From NCBI GenBank assembly GCA_944359085.1, contig CALVSQ010000005.1:1-47190 (forward strand): a DNA stretch of 47,190 nt. Reading direction: 5' to 3'. The notes below the pieces were generated by a model, which saw only the letters and a program-made list of their open reading frames with translations, did no database searches and had not been told where the DNA came from. Numbering within the stretch: the stretch's first letter is position 1; each line of letters starts with the position of its first letter. Origin of the DNA: an uncultured Bacilli bacterium. Its GTDB lineage: Bacteria > Bacillota_I > Bacilli_A > RF39 > UBA660. A program made the position numbers and the translations under genes. Shown in pieces: positions 24,173-31,644 of this stretch.

Positions 24173-25387
24173 ATTATTAACAGTTATTTCATACCCTAAT
24201 AAATTAAGGGTTTTTTTAACAATTGATAAACCTAATCCAAATTGTCCTTTTATCCCTTTTTTGTAAGGAGTAAATATATTATTTAGGATATTAGGATCAA
24301 TATGTGGTCCATCATTATATAGTGTAATTTTATTATTTTTAATTGTTATTTTTATTTCTTTTAAAGCATATCTCATAAAATTATTTAATAAATTATCAAT
24401 TATTGCTTCCCACATATCTAGTGTACCATTAAATATAGTTTTACCACTAATATTAATAGTAAAATTGACATCTGGTCGTTGTATTTTAAATTTATCAACA
24501 CTACTTTCAATAATTGGTTTTATATCAATTTTTTCATCTTTTTTTTCTATATCTTTGAGATATGCTAATTTATTTAAGTATAAAAGGGAGTGTACTTTTA
24601 TTTCGAGTTTATTTATTTGTTCTTTAATAATACTTCCGCCTATCCCAGGATCCATAATTCCATCCTCAATAGCTTCCATATGTGATTTTATAACAGTAAG
24701 TGGAGTTTTAAAATCATGAGAAATATTTTGATACATTTGATTTTTGTATTCTTCTTGTTTTTTTAAGGTAGCTTTCATGTCGTCAATTGCTTTATTTAAA
24801 GTACTTAACTCATCATCTACCATATATTCGTATTTATCAACATAATCATCATTGTCTAAATTATCGACTTTTTCTTTCAGATGATATATTTTTGTTACTA
24901 TTTGATTCGCCCATAATATAATAATACCAATTGTAATTAACAAAGTTCCGATTATTACGGGTAGTAAAGTTTTCATAATATCGGATCTTATTTCTAATAA
25001 ATAATCGTTATTAGTAATTGCAATCTTATTAATATATTCCGAATCAATATTATAATAATAATATGTTTTACCTAAATAAGTAAATTTGCCATATTCATTA
25101 TTTACTTTATCTAATATCTGTTTAGTATCAATATCAATTATATCTTTTAAATTATCTGATACTATAATTTTTCCATCAACAACATATAAATAAGCAATAT
25201 CTTCAAAATCAGCTTTATCTACATTACTTTCAATTAATTCTAATGGTTGTTTTAGATATTGATATATATTTTTTTCATAGATAGGGAGTAAAAGTTTTGG
25301 GAGGAGTAAGCCCAAACTTATAAATATAATTCCACATATAATAACTGCTAAAGAAATTAATTGTCTATATAAAGTAGTCTTAATCAT
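24140..25387 (-). CDS. Sensor histidine kinase
   Basis: This 415-residue membrane kinase has two transmembrane segments (about 11-33 and 138-160) around an external sensor region of about 100 residues. A HAMP-like linker, the DHp box N-I-S-H-D-F-K-T-P-L-T with phospho-acceptor His, an N-box (L-N-N-F-M-R-Y-A) and G-boxes (G-Q-F-G-L-G-L-S-I-V) follow. It overlaps the response regulator stop by four bases (ATGA), so they are co-translated. The sensor region contains no recognised ligand domain. A cell-envelope signal is common for this class, but nothing here shows it directly. Confidence 0.94.
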   Translation of the reverse strand: MIKTTLYRQLISLAVIICGIIFISLGLLLPKLLLPIYEKNIYQYLKQPLELIESNVDKADFEDIAYLYVVDGKIIVSDNLKDIIDIDTKQILDKVNNEYGKFTYLGKTYYYYNIDSEYINKIAITNNDYLLEIRSDIMKTLLPVIIGTLLITIGIIILWANQIVTKIYHLKEKVDNLDNDDYVDKYEYMVDDELSTLNKAIDDMKATLKKQEEYKNQMYQNISHDFKTPLTVIKSHMEAIEDGIMDPGIGGSIIKEQINKLEIKVHSLLYLNKLAYLKDIEKKDEKIDIKPIIESSVDKFKIQRPDVNFTINISGKTIFNGTLDMWEAIIDNLLNNFMRYALKEIKITIKNNKITLYNDGPHIDPNILNNIFTPYKKGIKGQFGLGLSIVKKTLNLLGYEITVNNEKKGICFIIK

Positions 25388-26040
25388 GTCAAACGATAAC
25401 CAAAGCCATAAATTGTATTAATATTTAATTTAGGCATTTTTCTTCTTAATCTTCTTATTAAATCATCAACTACTCTATCACTACCAAAGTAGTTTTCACC
25501 CCAAATGATATTTAATATATCATCTCGGCTATATGATTTACCTTTATTACTTAAAAACATATATAGTAAATCAAATTCTAAAGTGGTTAAATTAATTTCT
25601 TTGTTATTATGTAAAACTATTCTTTTATCAATATCAATTTCATAATCTTCATATTTTATTTTATTAGAATTAGTGTAGACTCTTTTTAATATATTATTGA
25701 TTCTTAACATCAATTCTTTTGGTGAATATGGTTTAGCGATATAATCATCACTACCTAACTCAAGACCTAAAATTTTATCCAAATCTTGATCACGAGCCGA
25801 AGTGAATATAACAGGAACATTTTTATCTAAACTTCTTATTTTTTTTATTAAATCATATCCACTAATTGAATCACCTAACATAATATCTAAAACCCAAAGA
25901 TCTATTTTTTCTTTGCCTATATATTCTAAAGCATCATTTCCTTTATAAAATTGGATTACATCATATCCCTCTTTTTCCATATAGGACTTTATTAAATTAT
26001 TTAATGATATTTCATCTTCTACTAAACAAATCTTATACAC
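25384..26040 (-). CDS. OmpR/PhoB-family response regulator
   Basis: An N-terminal receiver domain has V-E-D-E, the phospho-acceptor Asp in L-W-V-L-D-I-M, and K in Y-I-A-K-P-Y-S. A C-terminal winged helix (L-T-T-L-E-F-D-L-L...V-V-D-D-L-I-R-R-L-R-R-K...G-F-G-Y-R-L) follows. I favour the GTG at 26038-26040 (M-Y-K-I-C-L-V-E-D-E) as start, because AGGTGA lies five bases before it; the longer reading places its start codon inside that site. It is encoded just before its kinase. Two tiny ORFs with good ribosome sites lie upstream. Confidence 0.94.
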   Translation of the reverse strand: MYKICLVEDEISLNNLIKSYMEKEGYDVIQFYKGNDALEYIGKEKIDLWVLDIMLGDSISGYDLIKKIRSLDKNVPVIFTSARDQDLDKILGLELGSDDYIAKPYSPKELMLRINNILKRVYTNSNKIKYEDYEIDIDKRIVLHNNKEINLTTLEFDLLYMFLSNKGKSYSRDDILNIIWGENYFGSDRVVDDLIRRLRRKMPKLNINTIYGFGYRLT

Positions 26041-26197
26041 ATTCATCACCTATTTTTAGTATAACATAAATTTATTCATATACCACCTTCTTTCTTTAAA
26101 TTTTTTAAAGTTTATATCTTCATCTATCACCTCCAACACATTAAGTATATAATATCATTGTGGTAATATTTTGATAAAAATATGGAAAAATGTGGTA
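26041..26197 (-). promoter_or_regulatory. Leader of the two-component operon with two tiny ORFs
   Basis: Between the helicase gene and the response regulator, the minus strand has GGAGGTGATAG followed by M-K-I-stop (26112-26123). AAGGTGG followed by M-N-K-F-M-L-Y-stop comes next (26056-26079), and then the regulator. Near-consensus ribosome sites serving three- and seven-codon ORFs suggest either decayed starts or leader peptides. No attenuator hairpin is obvious to me. Confidence 0.4.
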
Positions 26198-28645
26198 TTA
26201 AATATTTTCTGTATAATTACATCCTTTATAATAATTAGTACAACCTATAAAATCATAATTCTTTTTATTACTATGTTTAACAATCAATTCTCCATCACAT
26301 TTAGGACACTTCTTTATTTCTTTTTTATATTTTAAATTATTAGTTTTAAAACTACATAATTCTTTATCATTAGAACAAACATATAAATTACTTATTTTAA
26401 AACTATTATATTTTCTAATTAACGGATAACCACACTTTGGACATATATGTGGTTTTTTTGATAATTTAATTCCTGTTTTATTATATAAAGATACATTATC
26501 ATATTTAATTATTTCTAAAATAAAATCAGATGGTTTATTAACTGGTGTTAAAATATAAACTTTATTTTTAGTTCTAGTTAATGCCACATAAAATAATCTT
26601 CTTTCTTCAGCAAATATAAATGATTTATCTTCTACATTAATTATTTTCATAATCGGATCATCTTTAATTTGAGATGGAAAACCATAAGTTCCATCATCAC
26701 CATTTAAAATAATCACTTGATCATATCCTAATCCTTTAGAAGAATGAGCTGATAAAAAGTCAATTTCAAAATTAGGATGTTTTTTAGATTTTATTTTGTC
26801 ACTACTTATTTCATAAAAATCTTCACTGTTTATTAAATAATATTTTTCAAAATTATATCTACCAATTAATAGTATCTTTTGTTTATCACCAAATTTATTT
26901 TGAATATCTTTTAAACAATTATTTAACATACTAATCTTATTTTTTAATTTATTACTTGAATCATCATAAGTTATAACCATAACCGGATTTTTTAATCTTT
27001 TAGGAGAAACTAATTTCTTTTTAATTTGTTTATTATTAGTCATAACAAACTTACCTGCTACATCAATTAATTGTTGACTATTACGATAAGTATGCGTTAT
27101 TTGTAACAATTCTGCATACCCCATTAAATCTTTAAATTCCGTAAATAATGATATATCACTCCCTGCAAAAGCAAATATACTTTGAAAATCATCCCCTACG
27201 GCAATTATTTTAGAATCACTTACTTCCCCTATTTTTTTTGTTAAATTAAATCGTTGCATTGATATATCTTGATACTCATCAATAATCACATATTTATAAT
27301 TTAATTTAGTATTATTCAATTTATAATAAGCTTCATTTATCATATCTTCAAAATCAATATAATTATTTATTTTTAATTGTTCTTGATAATAATCATATAC
27401 ACCTTCAATAAAATTTAAAAATAAATTAGTTCGCTCATCAGTATAAATATGTTTTAATTTAGAAAAATCTTCTTTAGTATAACCTTTTATTTTAAATCCT
27501 TGAATAAAATTTAAACAAAATATTATAAATCTAGTATAATAAACATCTTTAGAAGTATCCACTAATTTAGAATATATTTCAATATCTTTTTTCGGATTTA
27601 ATATAATATTATGTTTTAATAATTGTTCTTTTAAATCTTTTAACAAATCACTACTTGAATAAGTTTCAATTAAAGTCGTATTATTTAATTTATGTATTTT
27701 TCTTTTATTATTTATTTGATATTTATATTTTAAACTATTTATATAGCCATATAATTTATTATATCCATTTTTATTTAAACTGTAATGTTCTAAATAAAAT
27801 ACCCTTTCTCCTTGATAAATAGTAAAATCGGGTAAATAAGTTTTACTTTTATCTAATTTAGGATAAGGCTTTTCATATTCATAATCAATATTATTTAAAT
27901 ATAAAAAGTTAGCAATCATTACTTCTTCATTGGATTTTAAAAACTCACCCAAAATAGTATACCTCTTATTAGTTCGTTCATCAATTACTTGTTTATTATA
28001 ATCATTTAATCTTGATTTTAAAGTAATATAATCATTTCTTTTCTTATAATTAAAATATTCATTTAAACTATTAAATTTTAAAGCAAAATTAGGTATATCA
28101 AAATAAAACACAAAAAATTTTAAAAACTCTTTTAATTTTTTATTATCATTACATAACTCTTTATCAAAATAATCTTTAACTAAATTATAAGAATTAGTTA
28201 AAACTTTTAAATGTTCATCCGTATTACTTTTTAATATTTCAACACCAAATTTGTGAAATGTACAAACTAAAGCTGGTATTTTAAAATCTTTATTAATTCT
28301 TTGTTTTAATTCAGATACTGCTTTATTTGTATATGATATTAATATTATATCATTTGGATCTACTTTTTTTATATCAACTAAAAACTTAACTTTAGCAGCC
28401 ATAGTAGTAGTTTTACCAGCACCAGCACCTGCTATTATTAAATTATAATCTTCATCAGTTAGTATAGCAATTCTCTGTTCTTCATCTAGAATAATGTTAT
28501 CATCTATTCCTTTATACATATTATCAAAATAATCTTTATATTTGATTAATGCTTCTTTAATATATTTTTGATTATGTATTTTTACTTTATCATAATCTAA
28601 ATTATATCTTTTTATATCTTTAACTGAAATATATTCAAAAGGCAT
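26198..28645 (-). CDS. UvrD/Rep-type SF1 helicase with two C-terminal zinc ribbons
   Basis: The 815-residue protein has the SF1A helicase motifs: I (G-A-G-A-G-K-T-T-T), Ia (Y-T-N-K-A-V), II (D-E-Y-Q-D-I-S), III (G-D-D-F-Q-S-I-F-A-F-A-G), IV (T-H-T-Y-R-N-S-Q), V (A-H-S-S-K-G-L-G-Y) and VI (F-Y-V-A-L-T-R-T-K). An insertion of about 250 residues lies between motifs Ia/Ic and II. The C-terminal 80 residues carry two topoisomerase-type Cys4 zinc ribbons (C-P-K-C-G-Y and C-P-K-C-D-G). The layout recalls DNA helicase IV (HelD) with added zinc ribbons. Likely roles are DNA repair or recombination. The start has GGTGAT upstream. Confidence 0.92.
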   Translation of the reverse strand: MPFEYISVKDIKRYNLDYDKVKIHNQKYIKEALIKYKDYFDNMYKGIDDNIILDEEQRIAILTDEDYNLIIAGAGAGKTTTMAAKVKFLVDIKKVDPNDIILISYTNKAVSELKQRINKDFKIPALVCTFHKFGVEILKSNTDEHLKVLTNSYNLVKDYFDKELCNDNKKLKEFLKFFVFYFDIPNFALKFNSLNEYFNYKKRNDYITLKSRLNDYNKQVIDERTNKRYTILGEFLKSNEEVMIANFLYLNNIDYEYEKPYPKLDKSKTYLPDFTIYQGERVFYLEHYSLNKNGYNKLYGYINSLKYKYQINNKRKIHKLNNTTLIETYSSSDLLKDLKEQLLKHNIILNPKKDIEIYSKLVDTSKDVYYTRFIIFCLNFIQGFKIKGYTKEDFSKLKHIYTDERTNLFLNFIEGVYDYYQEQLKINNYIDFEDMINEAYYKLNNTKLNYKYVIIDEYQDISMQRFNLTKKIGEVSDSKIIAVGDDFQSIFAFAGSDISLFTEFKDLMGYAELLQITHTYRNSQQLIDVAGKFVMTNNKQIKKKLVSPKRLKNPVMVITYDDSSNKLKNKISMLNNCLKDIQNKFGDKQKILLIGRYNFEKYYLINSEDFYEISSDKIKSKKHPNFEIDFLSAHSSKGLGYDQVIILNGDDGTYGFPSQIKDDPIMKIINVEDKSFIFAEERRLFYVALTRTKNKVYILTPVNKPSDFILEIIKYDNVSLYNKTGIKLSKKPHICPKCGYPLIRKYNSFKISNLYVCSNDKELCSFKTNNLKYKKEIKKCPKCDGELIVKHSNKKNYDFIGCTNYYKGCNYTENI

Positions 28646-28699
28646 AATATCACCAAAATTATTATATATTAAATATTAGATAAAAGCAAAGAATAAAGT

Positions 28700-28772
28700 A
28701 AAAATGCACAATATTTTCAAAATACTGCACATTTTTATGTCTTTAATACCCTATTTTGCACAATCATTGTGC
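28700..28772. repeat. Two hairpins sharing a TGCACAAT motif
   Basis: A long imperfect dyad (about 28700-28735) pairs AAAAATGCACAATATTTT with AAAATACTGCACATTTTT. A perfect seven-base palindrome, GCACAAT-C-ATTGTGC, lies at 28758-28772 and covers the stop codon of the next gene. Both sit just after the operon end, so a double terminator is likely, but the shared TGCACAAT words may also mark a small repeat family. Confidence 0.55.
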
Positions 28773-29294
28773 ATTTTTAAAATAAATGTTATTTTCTTTT
28801 TCATATCCTAAATTAATTATTTCACCATGACCTGGATATAATATTATATCATTAGGATATTTTTTTATTTTATCTATTGATTCAAACATATCTAATTTAT
28901 TACTATTTTCTAAATCAATTCTGCCTATAGTATCTTTAAATATAAAATCACCAACAAACATTATTTTTTCTTTTTCAAAATATATAGTAATACAAGTATC
29001 ATCGTGTCCCTTAGTATGAATTATTTTAAATTTAAAATTATTTATAGTATATTCTTTTTCTTCTAATTTATAGTCATATACTTTTATATTATATTTATTA
29101 ACTAATTCCTTTAAAGCTCCAATATGATCAAAATGATAATGTGTAATAATAATTCCAACTGGTTTTAAATTACCAATTTCATTTACAATTTTATCTACTT
29201 CATCACCTGGATCAATTATTAAACAATCATTATCAATACTTGCAATATAACAATTTGTTTCTAAATATCCAACTTTAACTGTTTTTATTTTCAT
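28764..29294 (-). CDS. Metallo-beta-lactamase-fold hydrolase, glyoxalase II-like
   Basis: The 176-residue protein carries T-H-Y-H-F-D-H (His52, His54, Asp56, His57), the next metal ligand in H-T-K-G-H, F-V-G-D-F-I-F and a final P-G-H-G. These are the ligands of a two-metal MBL hydrolase. It is shorter than typical glyoxalase II (about 205 or more) and lacks its C-terminal domain, so it belongs to the small MBL group often annotated as hydroxyacylglutathione hydrolase-like. It is the last gene of the operon with RNase HII, DHH phosphoesterase and GNAT, directly abutting the GNAT stop. Substrate unknown. Confidence 0.9.
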   Translation of the reverse strand: MKIKTVKVGYLETNCYIASIDNDCLIIDPGDEVDKIVNEIGNLKPVGIIITHYHFDHIGALKELVNKYNIKVYDYKLEEKEYTINNFKFKIIHTKGHDDTCITIYFEKEKIMFVGDFIFKDTIGRIDLENSNKLDMFESIDKIKKYPNDIILYPGHGEIINLGYEKENNIYFKNAQ

Positions 29295-29747
29295 TTATAA
29301 CTCCTTTTTCATTCCATATATTTCTATTTCATAGCCTAAATTTTTATATAAATTATAAGCATATATATTATCTTTAAACACTGATATTTCAATAATTTTT
29401 ATATTGTTTTCTTTGCACCATTCATAAAATTTATTTATTAAAGATTTAGCAATTCCATTATTTCTATAATTATCTAACACATATAGTGCATCTATTTGCG
29501 CTACTCCTTTATGAGCAAAATTACTTTGTTCAAATTTAATATAACCATAAATAAAGCCAACTGGTATATTATTGCTATAAGCTAAAAATAAAATATCTTT
29601 ATTAAATTTATTAACGTAATTATTACTTACTATAAAATCTTCTTTAATATTTTTATCAAATTTTCTTTCGTGTTGAACTAATTTAGTTAGTAATTCATCA
29701 CATTCTTTAGCCATTTGTTCATTTATAACTTTTTTTATTTCAAACAT
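29295..29747 (-). CDS. GNAT-family N-acetyltransferase
   Basis: This is a single GNAT domain of about 150 residues. The acetyl-CoA site appears as D-A-L-Y-V-L-D-N-Y-R-N-N-G-I-A-K-S-L-I (Q/R-x-x-G-x-A). The C-terminal V-F-K-D-N-I-Y-A-Y-N-L-Y-K-N-L-G-Y-E motif is typical of the family. I start at the ATG 29745-29747 because AAGGAGA sits six bases ahead. It overlaps the DHH gene end by eight bases. The acceptor cannot be predicted. Confidence 0.9.
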   Translation of the reverse strand: MFEIKKVINEQMAKECDELLTKLVQHERKFDKNIKEDFIVSNNYVNKFNKDILFLAYSNNIPVGFIYGYIKFEQSNFAHKGVAQIDALYVLDNYRNNGIAKSLINKFYEWCKENNIKIIEISVFKDNIYAYNLYKNLGYEIEIYGMKKEL

Positions 29748-30636
29748 CTTTATTCTCCTTAATGACTGCACCTTTAAAAATTTCTTTAATTATTTTTTCT
29801 TTTAAATCAATTGGTACAGGACTACCTGAAGCATTGAAATGGCCACCACCATGATATTTTTTAGCTATTACACTTAAATCAACTTTATTGTTACCACGGT
29901 AACTAATGCTTTTATCAACATTAATTAATATAACATAATCTAAATAATCATATTTATTGATTAAATAATTACCTAATTCACTCATATTTCGTTCAGCAAA
30001 TACTACTCCTACTTTTTTATTATCTAAAGATATTTCAATTATTTCTTTTTCTTCTATATATCTTTTTATTCTTAAATTTTCTAGTTCAATTAAATTTAAA
30101 TCTTCCCTACTATATAATTCATTACTATTAATTATTACGTTATAAAATTTGTCTATAAATAATTCTCTACCATATATTTTAAATAATACTACAATATTAT
30201 TAGCTTCCTCTTTGCTTGTAATACTAAAATCATAAGTATCCATTGTTCTTACATGTTCAACTAATTTTTTAGTTACATCTTTATTTAATAAATCATTATT
30301 ATACTTTTCTAATAAAAACTTATAATACAAAGTAGTACCAGATTGTTTAATACCATCAACATCAATCACTTTAATAAATGGATATTTATTCATATGAATA
30401 TTACTTAAATGATGATCAAATACTAAAACTTTTTTATTATTATTTAAAATATAATCAGCAGTCTCTTCTTTAATATTTAAATCAACTACTATAATTTCTT
30501 CATCAATATTATCCATTACATATTTATCTACTTCATCTATATCAGCTAAAATATATTTAAAATCCTTAAATACTAATTTAGATAATATAATTGGTGTGAC
30601 ACCATCTGGATCTGCTTTATGACTAATTATTAGCAT
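29740..30636 (-). CDS. DHH/DHHA1-family phosphoesterase
   Basis: This 298-residue protein starts I-I-S-H-K-A-D-P-D-G-V and includes F-D-H-H-L-S, the DHH motif that gives the family its name. It ends in a DHHA1 domain with G-G-G-H-F-N-A-S-G. Relatives include nano-RNases (NrnA/NrnB) and cyclic-di-nucleotide or pNpN phosphodiesterases. The layout without membrane or PAS domains fits a nano-RNase/oligonucleotide hydrolase, which would agree with its neighbour RNase HII. Its ribosome site (GGAGGTA) is within the last codons of rnhB. Confidence 0.88.
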   Translation of the reverse strand: MLIISHKADPDGVTPIILSKLVFKDFKYILADIDEVDKYVMDNIDEEIIVVDLNIKEETADYILNNNKKVLVFDHHLSNIHMNKYPFIKVIDVDGIKQSGTTLYYKFLLEKYNNDLLNKDVTKKLVEHVRTMDTYDFSITSKEEANNIVVLFKIYGRELFIDKFYNVIINSNELYSREDLNLIELENLRIKRYIEEKEIIEISLDNKKVGVVFAERNMSELGNYLINKYDYLDYVILINVDKSISYRGNNKVDLSVIAKKYHGGGHFNASGSPVPIDLKEKIIKEIFKGAVIKENKDV

Positions 30637-31240
30637 CTAATACCTCCTTTACTGGACCATATGTTTTTCTATATCCTTCAATTAATCCATATTTATGAAT
30701 TGCTTCAATATGTTTTTTAGTAGGATATCCTTTATGAGAAGCAAAACCATACATAGGATATTTTTCATCTAATTCATACATCATACTATCACGAGTTACT
30801 TTAGCAATAACACTAGCTGCTGCAATAGAAATACTTTTAGCGTCCCCTTTAATAATACTAGTTGTTGGAATATCTAAATTAATTGGCATAGCATCAATTA
30901 AAACATGTTCTAAATTAATTTGTTCTCTTACTTTATTTATAGCTATAATCATTGCTTTTCTACTGGCTTCATAAATATTTATTTCATCTATTTCTTCTGG
31001 TGATACAATACCTACTGCATAAGCTACACAATTATTAATTATATAATCATAAAATAAATTTCTTTTTTTCTCGGATAGTTTTTTTGAATCTGTTAAACCT
31101 TCTAATACAAAATCTTTTGGTAATACAACACAACTTGCTACAACAGGTCCTATTAAAGGGCCACGCCCTACTTCATCTACTCCACCTATATACTTAATAC
31201 CTTTATCATATAATTCATTTTCATATTCATATAAATCCAT
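30623..31240 (-). CDS. rnhB: Ribonuclease HII
   Basis: This enzyme removes ribonucleotides from RNA-DNA hybrids. Catalytic residues appear in G-V-D-E-V-G-R-G-P-L (Asp, Glu), T-D-S-K-K-L-S, D-A-M-P and A-S-V-I-A-K-V-T-R-D. The length of about 205 residues is normal. I choose the ATG at 31238-31240, with AAAGGTGA upstream, over the in-frame GTG three codons earlier, which lies in that site. It is the first gene of a four-gene operon; a TATAAT (31257-31262) lies just upstream. Confidence 0.96.
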   Translation of the reverse strand: MDLYEYENELYDKGIKYIGGVDEVGRGPLIGPVVASCVVLPKDFVLEGLTDSKKLSEKKRNLFYDYIINNCVAYAVGIVSPEEIDEINIYEASRKAMIIAINKVREQINLEHVLIDAMPINLDIPTTSIIKGDAKSISIAAASVIAKVTRDSMMYELDEKYPMYGFASHKGYPTKKHIEAIHKYGLIEGYRKTYGPVKEVLDANN

Positions 31241-31353
31241 TTTTATCACCTTTTTTATTATATCATTTTTATATTTAAATTTTTAATTTTTTGTGCTATA
31301 ATCGATAAATTTATTTAATTTATATAACATTATAAATTCCATACCAATAGTGA

Positions 31354-31458
31354 TTGACACATTTAAATTATTATGATATTGCTATTAATGTTGATTCATT
31401 AGGTGTTGAAAAAACAGCTGAATTATTAAAAAATATTATATTAGAAAAAAACTTACAA
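31354..31458 (+). pseudogene. Decayed C-terminal fragment of a nucleotide kinase-like gene
   Basis: One plus-strand frame reads L-T-H-L-N-Y-Y-D-I-A-I-N-V-D-S-L-G-V-E-K-T-A-E-L and then L-L-K-N-I-I-L-E-K, and then runs into the tRNA terminator. It looks like the end of a cytidylate-kinase-like protein (Y-D-I-x-I-N-x-x-S-L-G-I-E-x-x-A). A plus-strand extended -10 (TGTGCTATAAT, hexamer at 31296-31301) survives upstream, but there is no start or N-terminal domain. Probably a remnant of a deleted gene. Confidence 0.4.
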
Positions 31459-31474
31459 ATTAATGTAAGTTTTT
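31446..31474 (-). terminator. Terminator of tRNA-Cys
   Basis: AAAAACTTACA (31447-31457) pairs with TGTAAGTTTTT (31464-31474) across a six-base loop, followed by T residues on the minus strand. It lies about ten bases after the tRNA 3' end. Confidence 0.8.
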
Positions 31475-31484
31475 ATTTATACAT

Positions 31485-31559
31485 TGGAGGGCCTAGCCGG
31501 ACTTGAACCGACGCTCGGGGAGTTGCAGTCCCATGCCTTACCAACTTGGCTATAGACCC
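31485..31559 (-). tRNA. trnC: tRNA-Cys (GCA)
   Basis: The 75-nt gene folds as a cloverleaf: acceptor GGGTCTA/TAGGCCC, D-arm GCC...GGC, anticodon loop CTGCAAC with anticodon GCA, T-arm GTCGG-TTCAAGT-CCGGC, and an encoded 3' CCA. A good promoter and a terminator flank it, so it is a single-gene transcript. Confidence 0.96.
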
Positions 31560-31569
31560 GTACAAACAA

Positions 31570-31598
31570 ATTATAGCAAAAATAATTTGTTTTAGCAA
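31570..31598 (-). promoter_or_regulatory. tRNA-Cys promoter
   Basis: On the minus strand, TTGCTA (31593-31598), a 17-base spacer ending in TGC and TATAAT (31570-31575) lie about ten bases before the tRNA 5' end. Confidence 0.85.
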
Positions 31599-31644
31599 GT
31601 ATTTTTAACTAATTTATTATTTTTTCTATAATTCATTATATTAT

